Shown: positions 25,493 to 35,609, counted from the first letter of the stretch. The stretch: DNA of 50,500 nucleotides from Rhodobacter sp. (GCA_027487575.1 JAIYDJ010000077.1:1-50500), one strand, 5' to 3'. Notes: generated from the letters alone by a model not told the origin. Numbers and translations are program-made.

Positions 25493-26665
25493 ATGGACAT
25501 CCACGAATATCAGGCCAAGGAAATCCTCGCGCGCTTCGGCGTGCCCGTTCCGCGCGGCGGCCTTGCCTACAGCCCCGAACAGGCCGGATACCGCGCCCGC
25601 GAGTTGGGCGGCTCGGCCTGGGTCGTCAAGGCGCAGATCCATTCAGGCGGCCGGGGTGCCGCAGGCGGCGTCAAGTTCTGCCGCACGGCGGACGAGGTGC
25701 ACAGCTTTGCCGCGACGTTGTTCGGCAAGCAACTGGTCACCAAGCAGACCGATGCCAACGGCAAGGGCGTCTACCGCGTCTGGGTCGAGGCAGCCTCGGA
25801 CATCGCGCAGGAAATGTATCTGGGCTTCGTGCTGGACCGCAAATCCGAACGCATCATGATCGTGGCCTCGGCCCATGGCGGGATGGAGATCGAGGATCTG
25901 GCCGAAAACGACCCCACTTCCCTGCGCCGGATGACCATCGACCCTGCGGTCGGACTGACCGAATTCCAGGCCCGCGAGCTGGCCTTCCAGCTTGGGCTGA
26001 AGGGCGGGCAGATCGCGCAGATGGTCACCACCTTGCGTGCCTGCTACCGCGCCTACCGCGACCTTGACGCCGTGATGGTCGAGATCAACCCGCTGGTCAT
26101 CACCCGGTCGGGCGACCTTGTGGCGCTGGACGCGAAGATGAGCTTCGACACCAACGCCCTGTTCCGCCAGCCGCAGATCGCGGAACTGCGCGACCGGTCG
26201 CAGGAAGACCCCCGCGAATCCACGGCGGGCGATCATGGCCTGTCCTATGTCGGTCTGGAGGGCGACATCGGCTGCCTGATCAACGGCGCAGGGTTGGCGA
26301 TGGCCACGATGGACATGATCAAGCTGGCGGGCGGCGAGCCTGCGAACTTTCTCGACATCGGCGGTGGCGCTTCCCCGGAACGGGTGGTCCGCGCCTTCCA
26401 GACCGTGCTGGCCGATGGCAACGTCAGCGTGATCCTTGTCAACATCTTTGCCGGGATCAACCGTTGCGACTGGGTGGCCGAGGGCGTGGTGCAGGCGTAC
26501 CGCCAGCTTGGCCTGACCTTGCCGGTGGTGGTCCGTCTGGCAGGCACCAACGTGGCCGAAGGCAAGGCCATCATCGCCAATTCCGGTCTGCCGCTGATTT
26601 CCGCCGACACCCTGGCCGAGGCGGCCGCCGCCGCTGTCGCCGCCCGCCCCCAACTTGCCGCGTGA
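25493..26665 (+). CDS. mtkA: malate-CoA ligase (malate thiokinase) beta subunit
   Basis: A 390-residue protein homologous to the succinyl-CoA synthetase beta subunit. The ATP-grasp domain starts with [20 protein letters not shown] and contains [30 protein letters not shown] and FLDIGGGA follow, and [16 protein letters not shown] marks the CoA-ligase domain. The [10 protein letters not shown] variant and the neighbours indicate malate thiokinase, which makes malyl-CoA from malate, CoA and ATP, rather than TCA-cycle SucC. GGGAGG lies before the ATG. It is followed 7 bases later by the alpha subunit. Confidence 0.9.
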   Translation: MDIHEYQAKEILARFGVPVPRGGLAYSPEQAGYRARELGGSAWVVKAQIHSGGRGAAGGVKFCRTADEVHSFAATLFGKQLVTKQTDANGKGVYRVWVEAASDIAQEMYLGFVLDRKSERIMIVASAHGGMEIEDLAENDPTSLRRMTIDPAVGLTEFQARELAFQLGLKGGQIAQMVTTLRACYRAYRDLDAVMVEINPLVITRSGDLVALDAKMSFDTNALFRQPQIAELRDRSQEDPRESTAGDHGLSYVGLEGDIGCLINGAGLAMATMDMIKLAGGEPANFLDIGGGASPERVVRAFQTVLADGNVSVILVNIFAGINRCDWVAEGVVQAYRQLGLTLPVVVRLAGTNVAEGKAIIANSGLPLISADTLAEAAAAAVAARPQLAA

Positions 26666-26672
26666 GGTTTTC

Positions 26673-27569
26673 ATGGCCATCCTGATCACAGAAAAGACCC
26701 GCGTCATCGTGCAGGGCATGTCCGGGCGCATCGGCGGTTTCCATGCCGCAGACATGATCCGCTACGGCACCAACGTCGTCGGCGGCGTGACCCCCGGCAA
26801 GGGAGGCGAATCCACGCTGGACCGCCCCCTGTTCAACACCGTGCGCGAGGCGGTCGAGGCGACGGGCGCGGAAGCCAGCCTCGTCTTCGTCCCGCCGCCC
26901 TTTGCCGCCGATGCGATCATGGAAGCCGCCGATGCGGGCATCAAGACGGCCGTCTGCGTCACCGACGGCATCCCGAGCCAGGACATGATGCGCCTGAAAC
27001 GCTTCCTGCGGCGCTATCCGGCGGACCGCAAGATGCGCCTGATCGGCCCGAACTGCGCCGGAGTGATCTCCCCCGGCAAGGGCTTCATGGGCATCATGCC
27101 GCCGCATATCTACCGCCCCGGCCGGGTCGGCATCGTCGGGCGGTCCGGAACGCTGGGCTACGAGGCGGCCAGCCAGATGGATGCGCTTGGGATCGGCGTT
27201 TCCACCAGCGTCGGCATCGGCGGCGATCCGATCAACGGGTCGTCGTTCAAGGATATCCTGCAGTTGTTCGAGGCCGATCCCGAAACCGACGCCGTCATGA
27301 TGATCGGCGAAATTGGCGGCCCGCAAGAGGCCGAGGCCGCCGAATACGTCCGCGATCACATGACCAAACCTGTCGTCGCCTACATCGCGGGCCTGTCGGC
27401 CCCCAAGGGGCGCAAGATGGGCCATGCCGGGGCGATCATCAGCGCCTTTGGCGAATCGGCGCAGGAAAAGGTCGAAATCCTTGCCGCGGCGGGCATCACG
27501 GTCGCCCCCAACCCGTCGTCGATGGGCGAAACGATGGCGCGGATGCTGGCCGCCCGCAAAGCTGCCTAG
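26673..27569 (+). CDS. mtkB: malate-CoA ligase (malate thiokinase) alpha subunit
   Basis: A 298-residue SucD-type subunit. The CoA-binding Rossmann domain is at the N-terminus ([34 protein letters not shown]). The phosphohistidine is in [14 protein letters not shown] near residue 250, and [16 protein letters not shown] is the power-helix region. With MtkA it feeds malyl-CoA to the lyase two genes upstream. The ATG at 26673 follows GTGAGG; an in-frame ATG at 26655 would overlap mtkA. The operon seems to end here, since the next features are on the other strand. Confidence 0.9.
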   Translation: MAILITEKTRVIVQGMSGRIGGFHAADMIRYGTNVVGGVTPGKGGESTLDRPLFNTVREAVEATGAEASLVFVPPPFAADAIMEAADAGIKTAVCVTDGIPSQDMMRLKRFLRRYPADRKMRLIGPNCAGVISPGKGFMGIMPPHIYRPGRVGIVGRSGTLGYEAASQMDALGIGVSTSVGIGGDPINGSSFKDILQLFEADPETDAVMMIGEIGGPQEAEAAEYVRDHMTKPVVAYIAGLSAPKGRKMGHAGAIISAFGESAQEKVEILAAAGITVAPNPSSMGETMARMLAARKAA

Positions 27570-27784
27570 CGCGTCAGAGGGCGGCCGGTCACATGCCGGT
27601 CGCCCAGGTCGATGACGATCCGCCCGTCGGCAAGGCGGCAGACGAACAGGCCCTGCGCGGTGATGTGTCCGGCGATATGAACGGTCTGGTACATGCGGAA
27701 TTCCTGTTCACGGGTGAAGGATCGGCGGCGATCCCGTGTTCCTGCAAATTCCGTGCCAAGATCGAGGGGACTACGCAGGTACAT
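27566..27784 (-). CDS. possible small protein, function unknown
   Basis: A 72-residue ORF with AAAGGA about 10 bases before the ATG at 27784. The C-terminal half (MYQTVHIAGHITAQGLFVCRL to IDLGDRHVTGRPL) looks like a compact beta-rich fold and could also start from its own internal ATG. Its last 4 bases overlap the end of mtkB on the other strand. No family is recognised. It lies 24 bases after, and on the same strand as, the PaaG-like gene. Confidence 0.4.
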   Translation of the reverse strand: MYLRSPLDLGTEFAGTRDRRRSFTREQEFRMYQTVHIAGHITAQGLFVCRLADGRIVIDLGDRHVTGRPLTR

Positions 27785-27808
27785 TCACGCGCAATCCTTT
27801 AGGCTTTG

Positions 27809-28582
27809 TTACTTCCCCTCAAAAACTGGCGGGCGCTTCTCCAGAAATGCCGCAACGCCTTCACGGAAATCCGCGCTTTGCCCGCATGCGCCCTGCAGCC
27901 GCGCCTCAAGGGCAAGTTGTGCCGCCAGATCGCGGTCGAAACTGCCCCGCAGCGCCTGTTTGACGCCGGCATAGGCGAGCGCCGGACCTCTGGCCAAAGC
28001 CGCCGCCCTGCCCCGCCAATGCGCGGCGAACGCGTCATCCGGCACGCATTCCCAGATCATCCCCCAGTCCGCCGCCTGCCGGGCCGTCACCTTTTCGGCA
28101 AAGAGACAAGCCCCGATCGCCCGCGCCATCCCGATCTGGCGCGGCAGCCAATAGGTGCCCCCGGCATCCGGGATCAGCCCGATCCGGGTGAAGGCCTGAA
28201 TGAAACTGGCACTTTCGCAGGCGATCACCACATCGCAGGCCAGCGCCAGATTGGCCCCCGCTCCCGCAGCCGCCCCGTTGACCGCCGCGATCACCGGCAG
28301 CGGGCAGTCGTGAATGGCCTGCAACAGCGGCACATATTCCTCGTTCAGCACACGCTCCACATCGAACGCGTCCAGACCTCCGGTATCCGCCAGATCCTGC
28401 CCGGAACAGAACGCCCGCCCCGCCCCGGTCAGCACGATCACCCGCGCCGCAACCTGTGCCGCCCCCAAGGCATGCAGCAGCTCTTGCCGCAGCACGGTGG
28501 TCAGCGCATTCATCACCGCTGGCCGGTTAAGGGTCAGAACCGCTACGCCGTCGCTGATCTCGCTGGTGATTGTCTGGTACAT
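27809..28582 (-). CDS. enoyl-CoA hydratase/isomerase family protein, PaaG-like
   Basis: A 257-residue crotonase-fold protein. The CoA oxyanion-hole segments are visible: TGAGRAFCSGQDL (around residue 65) and AVNGAAAGAGANLALACDVVIA (around residues 103-124), then TRIGLIPDAGGTYWLPRQIG (about 137-156), which resembles 1,2-epoxyphenylacetyl-CoA isomerase PaaG. Substrate cannot be fixed from sequence alone, and no other phenylacetate genes are near. A good GGAGGGG precedes the ATG at 28582. It lies 63 bases after ccmH on the same strand, so it may be cotranscribed with ccmF-ccmH. Confidence 0.85.
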   Translation of the reverse strand: MYQTITSEISDGVAVLTLNRPAVMNALTTVLRQELLHALGAAQVAARVIVLTGAGRAFCSGQDLADTGGLDAFDVERVLNEEYVPLLQAIHDCPLPVIAAVNGAAAGAGANLALACDVVIACESASFIQAFTRIGLIPDAGGTYWLPRQIGMARAIGACLFAEKVTARQAADWGMIWECVPDDAFAAHWRGRAAALARGPALAYAGVKQALRGSFDRDLAAQLALEARLQGACGQSADFREGVAAFLEKRPPVFEGK

Positions 28583-28645
28583 CGGCCCCTCCGCTTTTGC
28601 CCCAGCATATCGGCGCGCGGCCAAAGCGACAGCCGGAACCCCGCG

Positions 28646-29089
28646 TCACGACTTCAGGATTTCATCCACCCGCGCCCGGTCGGCATCGGTCAGGGCCACG
28701 GCCTCTGCCCGGCCCGATCCGCGCAGCGCGATGACGGCGATCCCGCCCGCCGTCAGCAGCATGACCGGCCCCGCAAGCCAGAGGATCAGGTTGATCCCCC
28801 GGGCCGGCGGATCGAACAGCACGAATTCGCCGTAGCGCGCCACGATGTAGTCGATCACCTGCGCGTCTGTGTCTCCCGCAACCAGCCGTTCCCGCACAGC
28901 GATCCGCAGGTCGCGGCTGATCGGGGCGTTCGAGTCGTCGATGCTTTCGCCCTGGCAGACCGGGCAGCGCAGGCTTGCCGAAAGCGCCCTTGCCCGTTCC
29001 TCCAGCGCCGCGTCCTCCAGCACCTCGTCCGGCTGCACAGCAAAGACCGGCGCCGCCCACAGCATCACGATCAGGAAAATCCGCCACAT
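28646..29089 (-). CDS. ccmH: cytochrome c maturation protein CcmH
   Basis: A 147-residue membrane-anchored thioredoxin-like protein. It has a signal peptide (MWRIFLIVMLWAAPVFA), the haem-ligation redox motif LRCPVCQGESIDDSNAPIS (around residues 40-58), and one C-terminal transmembrane helix (GINLILWLAGPVMLLTAGGIAVIAL). It keeps apocytochrome CXXCH cysteines reduced for haem attachment with CcmF. It starts 4 bases after the ccmF stop. Confidence 0.93.
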   Translation of the reverse strand: MWRIFLIVMLWAAPVFAVQPDEVLEDAALEERARALSASLRCPVCQGESIDDSNAPISRDLRIAVRERLVAGDTDAQVIDYIVARYGEFVLFDPPARGINLILWLAGPVMLLTAGGIAVIALRGSGRAEAVALTDADRARVDEILKS

Positions 29090-29093
29090 ACCG

Positions 29094-31061
29094 CTACTCC
29101 GCCGGTTGCAGCGCGACCTTGCGCGCGCCCGCTGCGAGGCGATAGCGCCGGTCGGTCAGGCTCAGCAACCCACCCAAAGCCATCAGCAGGCACCCCCCCC
29201 AGATCCAGTTCGCAAAGGGTTTGATGTAACTGCGCACCGCCCAGCCGCCATTGTCCTGCTTGTCGCCGATCACCAGATAAAGGTCGCGGAATACCCCAAG
29301 GTCGATCGCCGCCTCGGTCGTGGGCATTTGCGCAACCGGATAGAACCGCTTTTCGGGGTAAAGTACCGCCACCTCGCGACCGCCCGCCGTCACCGACATT
29401 GTCGCCTTGGTCGTCAGATAGTTGGCCTCGCGCAGTTCGTTCACCGCGTCCAGCGTGACGGTATAGCGGCCCATCTCGAAACTGCCACCGATCTGCACGA
29501 CCCGGATATCCTCGGCCACCCATGTCGTGATGGCCGCGACGGCAAAGATGGTGACCCCCATCCCGGCGTGCGCGGTGGCCTTGCCCCAGTCGGCACGCGG
29601 CAACCGGCCCAGACGCGCAAGGCGCCCCCCGATGGACCCGCGCCCGGTTCTGAGCCAGAGATCGGCCACTGCCCCCAGCACCACCCACACGGCCAGCGCG
29701 GCCGCCACCGGCCCCAGCGCCGACCGACCGGTCTGCACCGCAAACACCAACGCCCCGACCGCCAGCGCCAGCACCATGGCCCACCGCAGACTGCGCAGCG
29801 TCCGGCCGATGTCGCCACGCTTCCACGGCATCATCGCCCCGACCGGCAGCAGGATCGCCAGCGCGACGAAGAACGGCGAAAACGCGGCGTTGAAGAACGG
29901 TGCCCCGACGGACAGGGTCCTGCCCCACATCACCTCGGCGATCAGCGGCCAAACCGTGCCGATGAACACCACCAGCGCCGAGACCGCCAGAAGGATGTTG
30001 TTGGCCACCAGCGCGGATTCGCGGCTGACCATGGAAAAGACGCCCCGCCCCTCCATCACCCCGGCGCGGGCGGCGTAAAGCACCAGCGCACCGCCCAGAA
30101 AAACCGCCAGAATCAACAGGATGAACACCCCCCGCTCTGGATCGTTGGCGAAGGCATGCACCGATGTGATCACGCCCGACCGCACGATGAAGGTTCCGAT
30201 CAGGCTGAACCCGAAGGCCATGATCGCCAGCAGCACCGTCCACGCTTTCAGGCTTTCGCGCTTTTCCACGACGATGGCGCTGTGCAGCAGGGCGGCCGCG
30301 AAGAGCCATGGCATGAGGGACGCGTTCTCGACCGGGTCCCAGAACCAGAAACCGCCCCAGCCGAGTTCGTAATAGGCCCACCAGGACCCCATCGCGATGC
30401 CGATGGTCAGGAAGACCCATGCGGCCAGCGTCCAGGGCCGCACCCAGCGGGCCCAGGCCGCGTCAACCCGCCCCTCGATCAGGGCCGCGACGGCAAAGCT
30501 GAACGACATCGAAAGGCCGACATAACCCAGATACAAGAACGGCGGATGAAACGCCAAACCGGGGTCCTGCAGCAGCGGGTTGAGGTCGGTTCCGTTCATC
30601 GGCGGGCTTTCCAGCCGCAGGAACGGATTCGAGGTCAGCAGCATGAACAGCAGGAACGCCACACCGATCGACCCCTGCACCGACAGCACCCGCGCACGCA
30701 GCGCCTTGGGCAGATTGTCGCCGAACCAGCTTGCACAGGCTCCGAACAGCGCAAGGATCGACGTCCACAACAGAAGCGAGCCTTCGTGATTGCCCCAGAC
30801 GCCGCTGATCTTGTAGATCATCGGCTTGTCGGTGTGCGAATTGTCGACCACCAGCGCCAGCGAAAAGTCCGACAGGACAAAGGCATAGGTCAGGGCGGCG
30901 AACGAGGTCAGCAGCAAAAGGAACTGCACCACCGCCGCCGTATCGCCTACCGCCATCAGGGCGGCGTTGCCACGGTGCGCGCCCCACATCGGCAGGACGG
31001 TCTGCACCAGCGCCACGCCCAGTGCCAGCACCAGTGCGAAGTGCCCCAATTCGACGATCAT
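29094..31061 (-). CDS. ccmF: haem lyase CcmF
   Basis: A 655-residue polytopic inner-membrane protein with some 13-15 hydrophobic helices. The periplasmic tryptophan-rich WWD haem-handling region is visible as WAYYELGWGGFWFWDPVENASLMPWL around residues 225-250 (cited in part: GGFWFWDPVENAS). Together with CcmH it attaches haem covalently to c-type cytochromes. The ATG at 31061 begins IVELGHFALVLALG. It is divergent from arginase across 122 bases. CcmE and CcmABCD are not in the window. Confidence 0.93.
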   Translation of the reverse strand: MIVELGHFALVLALGVALVQTVLPMWGAHRGNAALMAVGDTAAVVQFLLLLTSFAALTYAFVLSDFSLALVVDNSHTDKPMIYKISGVWGNHEGSLLLWTSILALFGACASWFGDNLPKALRARVLSVQGSIGVAFLLFMLLTSNPFLRLESPPMNGTDLNPLLQDPGLAFHPPFLYLGYVGLSMSFSFAVAALIEGRVDAAWARWVRPWTLAAWVFLTIGIAMGSWWAYYELGWGGFWFWDPVENASLMPWLFAAALLHSAIVVEKRESLKAWTVLLAIMAFGFSLIGTFIVRSGVITSVHAFANDPERGVFILLILAVFLGGALVLYAARAGVMEGRGVFSMVSRESALVANNILLAVSALVVFIGTVWPLIAEVMWGRTLSVGAPFFNAAFSPFFVALAILLPVGAMMPWKRGDIGRTLRSLRWAMVLALAVGALVFAVQTGRSALGPVAAALAVWVVLGAVADLWLRTGRGSIGGRLARLGRLPRADWGKATAHAGMGVTIFAVAAITTWVAEDIRVVQIGGSFEMGRYTVTLDAVNELREANYLTTKATMSVTAGGREVAVLYPEKRFYPVAQMPTTEAAIDLGVFRDLYLVIGDKQDNGGWAVRSYIKPFANWIWGGCLLMALGGLLSLTDRRYRLAAGARKVALQPAE

Positions 31062-31183
31062 GCCTACCTCCCGGGTTGCGTGGGACTCTAGGCCCAATCG
31101 CGGCGGCTTCCAAGCGCCTGCGCCGATGGGTCGCGCAGGCGCGCGAATGCGGCTAGGGTGCGGCAAATCGCAAAAGGTGCCCC

Positions 31184-32107
31184 ATGTTTCACACTATCCT
31201 GATCGGTGCCCCGATCGATGACGGCCAACGCCGCCCCGGCTGCCTGATGGGCCCCGCCGCCTATCGTGTCGCGGGCATCGCTGCCGCGATTCGCGACCTG
31301 GGGCACGGCGTCACCGATTGGGGCGACGTGGCCCTGCCCGACTTGACCGACGCGGCCAGTCTCAATCCCGCCGTGCATTCCTTGCCGCAGGTCATCGGCT
31401 GGACCAAGGTCCTCGCCGAGCGCACCGAAGCCGCGCTGGCGCTGGATGCGATGCCTATCATCCTCGGCGGCGACCATTCGCTGGCCCTGGGCAGCGTGGC
31501 GGGGGCGGCAGCGCATGCCGCCCGCGTTGAACGCCCGCTGTTCCTGCTGTGGCTGGACGCCCATTCGGATTTCCACACGCCGCTGACCACCTCCTCGGGC
31601 AACCTGCACGGCACGCCGGTGGCCTACATCGCAGGGCGCGACGGGTTCGCCGGTTTCCCGCCTTTTCCGCAGCCGATCCCGGCTGACCGGATCTGTCTGT
31701 TCGGGATCCGGTCGGTCGATCCTGCCGAACATGCTGCCCTTCTGGACCACGACATTGCGATCAACGACATGCGGGTTCTGGATGAATTCGGCATTGTCGC
31801 ACCGTTGCGGGCGTTTCTGGAACAGGTCCGGGCGGCGAACGGCATGCTGCACGTCAGTCTTGACGTCGATTTCATGGACCCGTCGATCGCCCCCGCCGTC
31901 GGCACGACCGTGCCGGGTGGCACCACCTTTCGCGAGGCGCATCTGGTCATGGAGTTGCTGCATGACTGCGGTCTGGTCACCTCGCTCGACCTTGTGGAGT
32001 TGAACCCGTTTCTGGACGAACGGGGAAAGACCGCCAAGCTGATGGTCGACCTTGTCGGGTCGCTGATGGGCCGCCGCGTGTTCGACCGGCCCACGCGCAG
32101 CGCCTGA
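31184..32107 (+). CDS. rocF: arginase
   Basis: A 307-residue ureohydrolase. The binuclear manganese ligands are intact: His in GGDHSLALGS, Asp and His in LWLDAHSDFHTP, and two Asp in VSLDVDFMDPSIAP. ELNPFLDERGKTA near the end is the arginase-type C-terminal motif, favouring arginase over agmatinase. The enzyme hydrolyses arginine to ornithine and urea; no urease or ornithine cyclodeaminase is in the window. The ATG at 31184 follows a weak AAAAGG. Confidence 0.93.
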   Translation: MFHTILIGAPIDDGQRRPGCLMGPAAYRVAGIAAAIRDLGHGVTDWGDVALPDLTDAASLNPAVHSLPQVIGWTKVLAERTEAALALDAMPIILGGDHSLALGSVAGAAAHAARVERPLFLLWLDAHSDFHTPLTTSSGNLHGTPVAYIAGRDGFAGFPPFPQPIPADRICLFGIRSVDPAEHAALLDHDIAINDMRVLDEFGIVAPLRAFLEQVRAANGMLHVSLDVDFMDPSIAPAVGTTVPGGTTFREAHLVMELLHDCGLVTSLDLVELNPFLDERGKTAKLMVDLVGSLMGRRVFDRPTRSA

Positions 32108-32138
32108 CACTGGCGGTGCCCCGGCGCGCGCCGAAAGA

Positions 32139-32408
32139 CTAATGCAGGCGGAATTCGCCCACGACATTGCGCCATTCGCCCGGCGCGATCAGCTTTCGAT
32201 GGGTGAACCGGATCGAATGAAGCGGTCCCTCGATCGAGCTTTGCCAGAACTCGATGAACCGGAACAGTTCCGGATAGTCGGGGGCCAGATCATAGTCCTG
32301 CCAGATGAAGCTGTTGAGAACATTGCGGTAATCCGGCAGCCGATAGTAAAGCTCCGCCGTCGTCAGCCCATAGCCCTTCAGCATCCGTTCGGTTTCGGTC
32401 CCCGGCAT
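32139..32408 (-). CDS. usg: Usg family protein
   Basis: An 89-residue protein of the alphaproteobacterial Usg family. The family core LTTAELYYRLPDYRNVL, then FIWQDYDLAPDYPELFRFIEFW and IEGPLHSIRFTHRKLI is unmistakable. Databases sometimes describe Usg as linked to tryptophan or phosphoribosylanthranilate metabolism, but the biochemical role is not established. A strong AAGGAGG precedes the ATG. It is divergent from gyrA and its leader lies in an AT-rich, repeat-containing region. Confidence 0.85.
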   Translation of the reverse strand: MPGTETERMLKGYGLTTAELYYRLPDYRNVLNSFIWQDYDLAPDYPELFRFIEFWQSSIEGPLHSIRFTHRKLIAPGEWRNVVGEFRLH

Positions 32409-32522
32409 CCATGACCTCCTTGTGACACACCTGTAACGGAATCATGCCAAAACCAGTTTTATTTTCAATGAAAACATTGTGTTGGCACTGTCATTCCCCT
32501 GCTGCCAAGTCGTTGCGGGCGG

Positions 32523-32559
32523 CAACCTTGCACCCCATGGCTGGGATGGTGTAAGGTTG
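32523..32559. promoter_or_regulatory. inverted repeat in the gyrA leader
   Basis: CAACCTTGCACC (32523-32534) and GGTGTAAGGTTG (32548-32559) pair at 11 of 12 positions around a 13-base loop. It ends about 43 bases before the gyrA GTG, just upstream of a -10-like TATAGA at 32571. A second, wider repeat, TGCCAA (32445-32450) and TTGGCA (32482-32487), lies farther up. Confidence 0.4.
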
Positions 32560-32602
32560 TGACAACAAGATATAGACCCCCCTCCAGTCAGGCGGCACCG
32601 AC

Positions 32603-35320
32603 GTGAGCGATTCCCCCGAAGATACTGATACCAAAGGCATTCCTCCGGAAAAGCCCGTTCACCACGGCCCGCAGATCGACATCGCGGCCGAGATGAAGAC
32701 GGCCTACCTCGACTATGCCATGTCGGTCATCGTTTCCCGCGCGATCCCCGATCTGCGCGACGGGCTGAAACCGGTGCATCGGCGCATTCTTTATGCGATG
32801 TACGAATCCGGCAACACACATGACAAGGCATACCGCAAGTCGGCGCGACCCGTGGGCGACACGATGGGCAAGTACCACCCGCACGGCGATTCGGCGATCT
32901 ACGATGCGCTGGTGCGGATGGCACAGCCCTTCTCGATGTCTCTCAAGCTTCTGGATGGACAGGGCAATTTCGGATCGATGGACGGCGACAACGCCGCGGC
33001 CATGCGCTATACCGAAGTGCGGATGGACAAGCCTGCCGCGTTTCTTCTTGCAGACATCGACAAGGAAACCGTCGATTTTCAGGACAACTATGATGGCAAG
33101 GACCGCGAACCCACCGTCCTGCCCGCGCGGTTTCCCAACATGCTGGTCAACGGCGCCGGCGGCATTGCCGTCGGCATGGCCACCAACATTCCGCCGCACA
33201 ACCTGGGCGAGGTGATCGACGGCTGCCTTGCCCTGATCGCCGATCCCGATCTGTCCACCGAAGCCCTGATCGACATCATTCCCGCCCCGGATTTTCCGAC
33301 GGGGGCAACGATCCTTGGCCGGTCCGGCGCGCGAAAGGCGTATCTGGAGGGTCGCGGTTCGGTCATCATCCGCGCGAAAACCCATATCGAAGAACTGCGC
33401 AAAGACCGTTTCGCCATCATCATCGACGAGGTTCCCTATCAGGTGAACAAGGCGCGGATGATCGAGATCATCGCCGATCAGGTGCGCGAAAAGAAGATCG
33501 AAGGCATCGCGCATGTGCAGGACGAATCCGACCGGATCGGCGTGCGCGTAGTGATCGAGCTGAAGCGGGATGCGACGGCGGATGTGGTGCTGAACCAGCT
33601 TTATCGGTTCAGCCCGATGCAGACGAGTTTCGGCTGCAACATGCTGGCCCTGAACGGTGGCCGCCCCGAACAACTGACTTTGCGCGATTTCCTGAGCCAT
33701 TTCATTACCTTCCGCGAGGAAGTTGTGGCCCGCCGCACCGCGTTCGAACTGCGCAAGGCACGTGAGCGCAGCCACATCCTGTGCGGTCTGGCCGTCGCCG
33801 TGTCGAACGTCGACGAAGTGGTCGCCACCATCCGGTCATCGGCCGACCCGGCCGAGGCACGCCATCGGTTGATGACCCGGCGCTGGCCTGCGGGGGACAT
33901 CATCCCCTACATCAAGCTGATCGACGACCCGACCCATCCGGTCAACGACGATGGCACGTACAATCTGTCCGAATTGCAGGCCCGCGCCATTCTCGACTTG
34001 CGCCTGCAACGCCTGACCGCGCTCGGCGTGAAGGAGATCACCGACGAACTCGCTGAACTTGCGGGCAAGATCCGGGACTACCTTGAAATCCTGGGTTCAC
34101 GCGACAGGATCATGGGCATCATCTCGGAAGAACTGCGCGAGATGAAGGCGCTGTTCGCCGTGCCGCGCCGGACCGAGATCGTCGACTGGTCGGGCGACAT
34201 GGAAGACGAAGACCTGATCGAACGCGAAGACATGGTCGTGACCATCACCTCGGGTGGTTACATCAAGCGCACGCCGCTTGTCGAATTCCGCAGCCAGAAC
34301 CGCGGCGGCAAGGGATTGGCCTCGATGGCGACGAAGGAAGACGACGTGGTGACCACCCTGTTCGTGGCCAACACGCACACCAACCTGTTGTTTTTCACCA
34401 CCGACGGCATGGTCTACAAGCTGAAAACATGGCGGTTGCCGCTGGCCGGGCGCACGGCAAAAGGCAAGGCGATCATCAACTTGCTGCCCATCGTTCAGGG
34501 CGTAAGCATTGCCGCCCTGATGCCGGTAGACGCGCCCGAGGAGGAATGGGAAAGCCTGCAGATCGTGTTCGCGACCAGCGACGGTGACGTGCGTCAGAAC
34601 GACCTGTCCGATTTCGTCAACGTCAAGCGCAACGGCAAGATCGCGATGAACCTGCCCGAGGGCGTCAGTCTGGTGAACGCGGCGATTGCGGATGATACCG
34701 ACGACGTCATGCTGGTCACAGCACTCGGGCGGGCAATCCGTTTCCCGACGACCGAGATTCGCGTCTTCAAATCAAGGGGTTCCACCGGGGTGCGCGGCAT
34801 CCGCCTGCAGGCCGGGGATCGCGTGGTGTCGATGGCGATCATCCGGCATTTCGAGGCCGATCCCGACGAACGCGCAGCCTACCTCAAGCAGCGCCGGTTG
34901 ATGGCGGGTGTCACCGAGGACGAATCGGACGACGAGGAAGAACCGGTCGTCGAAGGGCAGTTGTCGCCCGACCGCTATGCGCAGATGTCGGCGGCCGAGG
35001 ATCTGATCCTGACCATCACCTCCAGCGGGGCCGGCAAGCTGAGCTCCAGCCACGATTATCCGGTCCGCGGGCGCGGCGGGATGGGCGTCAAAGCGATGGA
35101 CGGCGCGATGCGCGGCGGCCCCCTGGTGGCATCTTTCCCGGTCGACCTGAGCGATCAAATCATGCTGGCGACCAGCACGGGCCAGTCCATCCGCGTTCCG
35201 GTGGCGCAGATTTCGTTCCGTTCGCGGTCTGCGGGTGGGGTGAAGGTGTTCAACACCGGCGGCGACGAACATGTCGTGTCGGTCGCACGGGTGGCCGAAC
35301 AGGGCGATGTCCCCGCTTGA
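32603..35320 (+). CDS. gyrA: DNA gyrase subunit A
   Basis: A 905-residue type IIA topoisomerase subunit. The winged-helix region contains the quinolone-resistance segment [20 protein letters not shown], with Ser and Asp at the sites equivalent to E. coli 83 and 87 (the sensitive residues). The catalytic Tyr is in [11 protein letters not shown] (around residue 137). The C-terminal beta-pinwheel starts near residue 545, with a GyrA box variant QNRGGKG. An acidic insert ([10 protein letters not shown]) lies near residue 775. The start is GTG at 32603, after AGGCGG. It overlaps the next gene by 14 bases. Confidence 0.96.
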   Translation: MSDSPEDTDTKGIPPEKPVHHGPQIDIAAEMKTAYLDYAMSVIVSRAIPDLRDGLKPVHRRILYAMYESGNTHDKAYRKSARPVGDTMGKYHPHGDSAIYDALVRMAQPFSMSLKLLDGQGNFGSMDGDNAAAMRYTEVRMDKPAAFLLADIDKETVDFQDNYDGKDREPTVLPARFPNMLVNGAGGIAVGMATNIPPHNLGEVIDGCLALIADPDLSTEALIDIIPAPDFPTGATILGRSGARKAYLEGRGSVIIRAKTHIEELRKDRFAIIIDEVPYQVNKARMIEIIADQVREKKIEGIAHVQDESDRIGVRVVIELKRDATADVVLNQLYRFSPMQTSFGCNMLALNGGRPEQLTLRDFLSHFITFREEVVARRTAFELRKARERSHILCGLAVAVSNVDEVVATIRSSADPAEARHRLMTRRWPAGDIIPYIKLIDDPTHPVNDDGTYNLSELQARAILDLRLQRLTALGVKEITDELAELAGKIRDYLEILGSRDRIMGIISEELREMKALFAVPRRTEIVDWSGDMEDEDLIEREDMVVTITSGGYIKRTPLVEFRSQNRGGKGLASMATKEDDVVTTLFVANTHTNLLFFTTDGMVYKLKTWRLPLAGRTAKGKAIINLLPIVQGVSIAALMPVDAPEEEWESLQIVFATSDGDVRQNDLSDFVNVKRNGKIAMNLPEGVSLVNAAIADDTDDVMLVTALGRAIRFPTTEIRVFKSRGSTGVRGIRLQAGDRVVSMAIIRHFEADPDERAAYLKQRRLMAGVTEDESDDEEEPVVEGQLSPDRYAQMSAAEDLILTITSSGAGKLSSSHDYPVRGRGGMGVKAMDGAMRGGPLVASFPVDLSDQIMLATSTGQSIRVPVAQISFRSRSAGGVKVFNTGGDEHVVSVARVAEQGDVPA

Positions 35321-35609
35321 ACAGACGCTTGCCGCCCTTTCCCGGCAGGGGCGCACAGTGACCTATGGGGCGCTGGCGCGTGATCTGGGGCTGCGCATGG
35401 GCGAGATGACGGCAGAACTGGAACGCCTGATGGAAGAGGATGTGCAGGCGGGCCGTCAGCTGCGGGCGGCGCTCTGTGAAGGCAAACTGTCGCAAGGCCA
35501 GCCTGCACAAGGGTTTTTCCAGAAATGTGCCGATCTGGGCCTTGACGTGGCTGACCCCGTGGCCTTTGTGGCAGACCATCGGGCGCGGTTGTTCAGCGGG
35601 GCCACATGA
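35307..35609 (+). CDS. small conserved-looking protein, function unknown
   Basis: A 100-residue protein translated from an ATG inside the end of gyrA (14-base overlap); its own stop overlaps the trmFO start in ATGA. The N-terminus ([39 protein letters not shown]) predicts a winged-helix-like helical bundle; the C-terminal part contains [14 protein letters not shown]. The tight packing argues that it is a real, coupled gene. It may bind DNA or RNA, but no function can be assigned. Confidence 0.7.
   Translation: MSPLEQTLAALSRQGRTVTYGALARDLGLRMGEMTAELERLMEEDVQAGRQLRAALCEGKLSQGQPAQGFFQKCADLGLDVADPVAFVADHRARLFSGAT

Noticed and set aside
28869..31091. A 740-codon plus-strand ORF opposite ccmF and ccmH
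   Set aside because: It is the antisense shadow of two well-conserved genes, with a Gln/His/Arg/Pro-rich product.
32481..32500. Sigma-54 promoter TTGGCAC before gyrA
   Set aside because: The -24 half matches but the -12 half reads TTCCC instead of TTGC, and gyrA is not a typical sigma-54 target.
32870..32940. Quinolone-resistance mutation in gyrA
   Set aside because: The positions equivalent to E. coli Ser83 and Asp87 are Ser and Asp, the sensitive residues.
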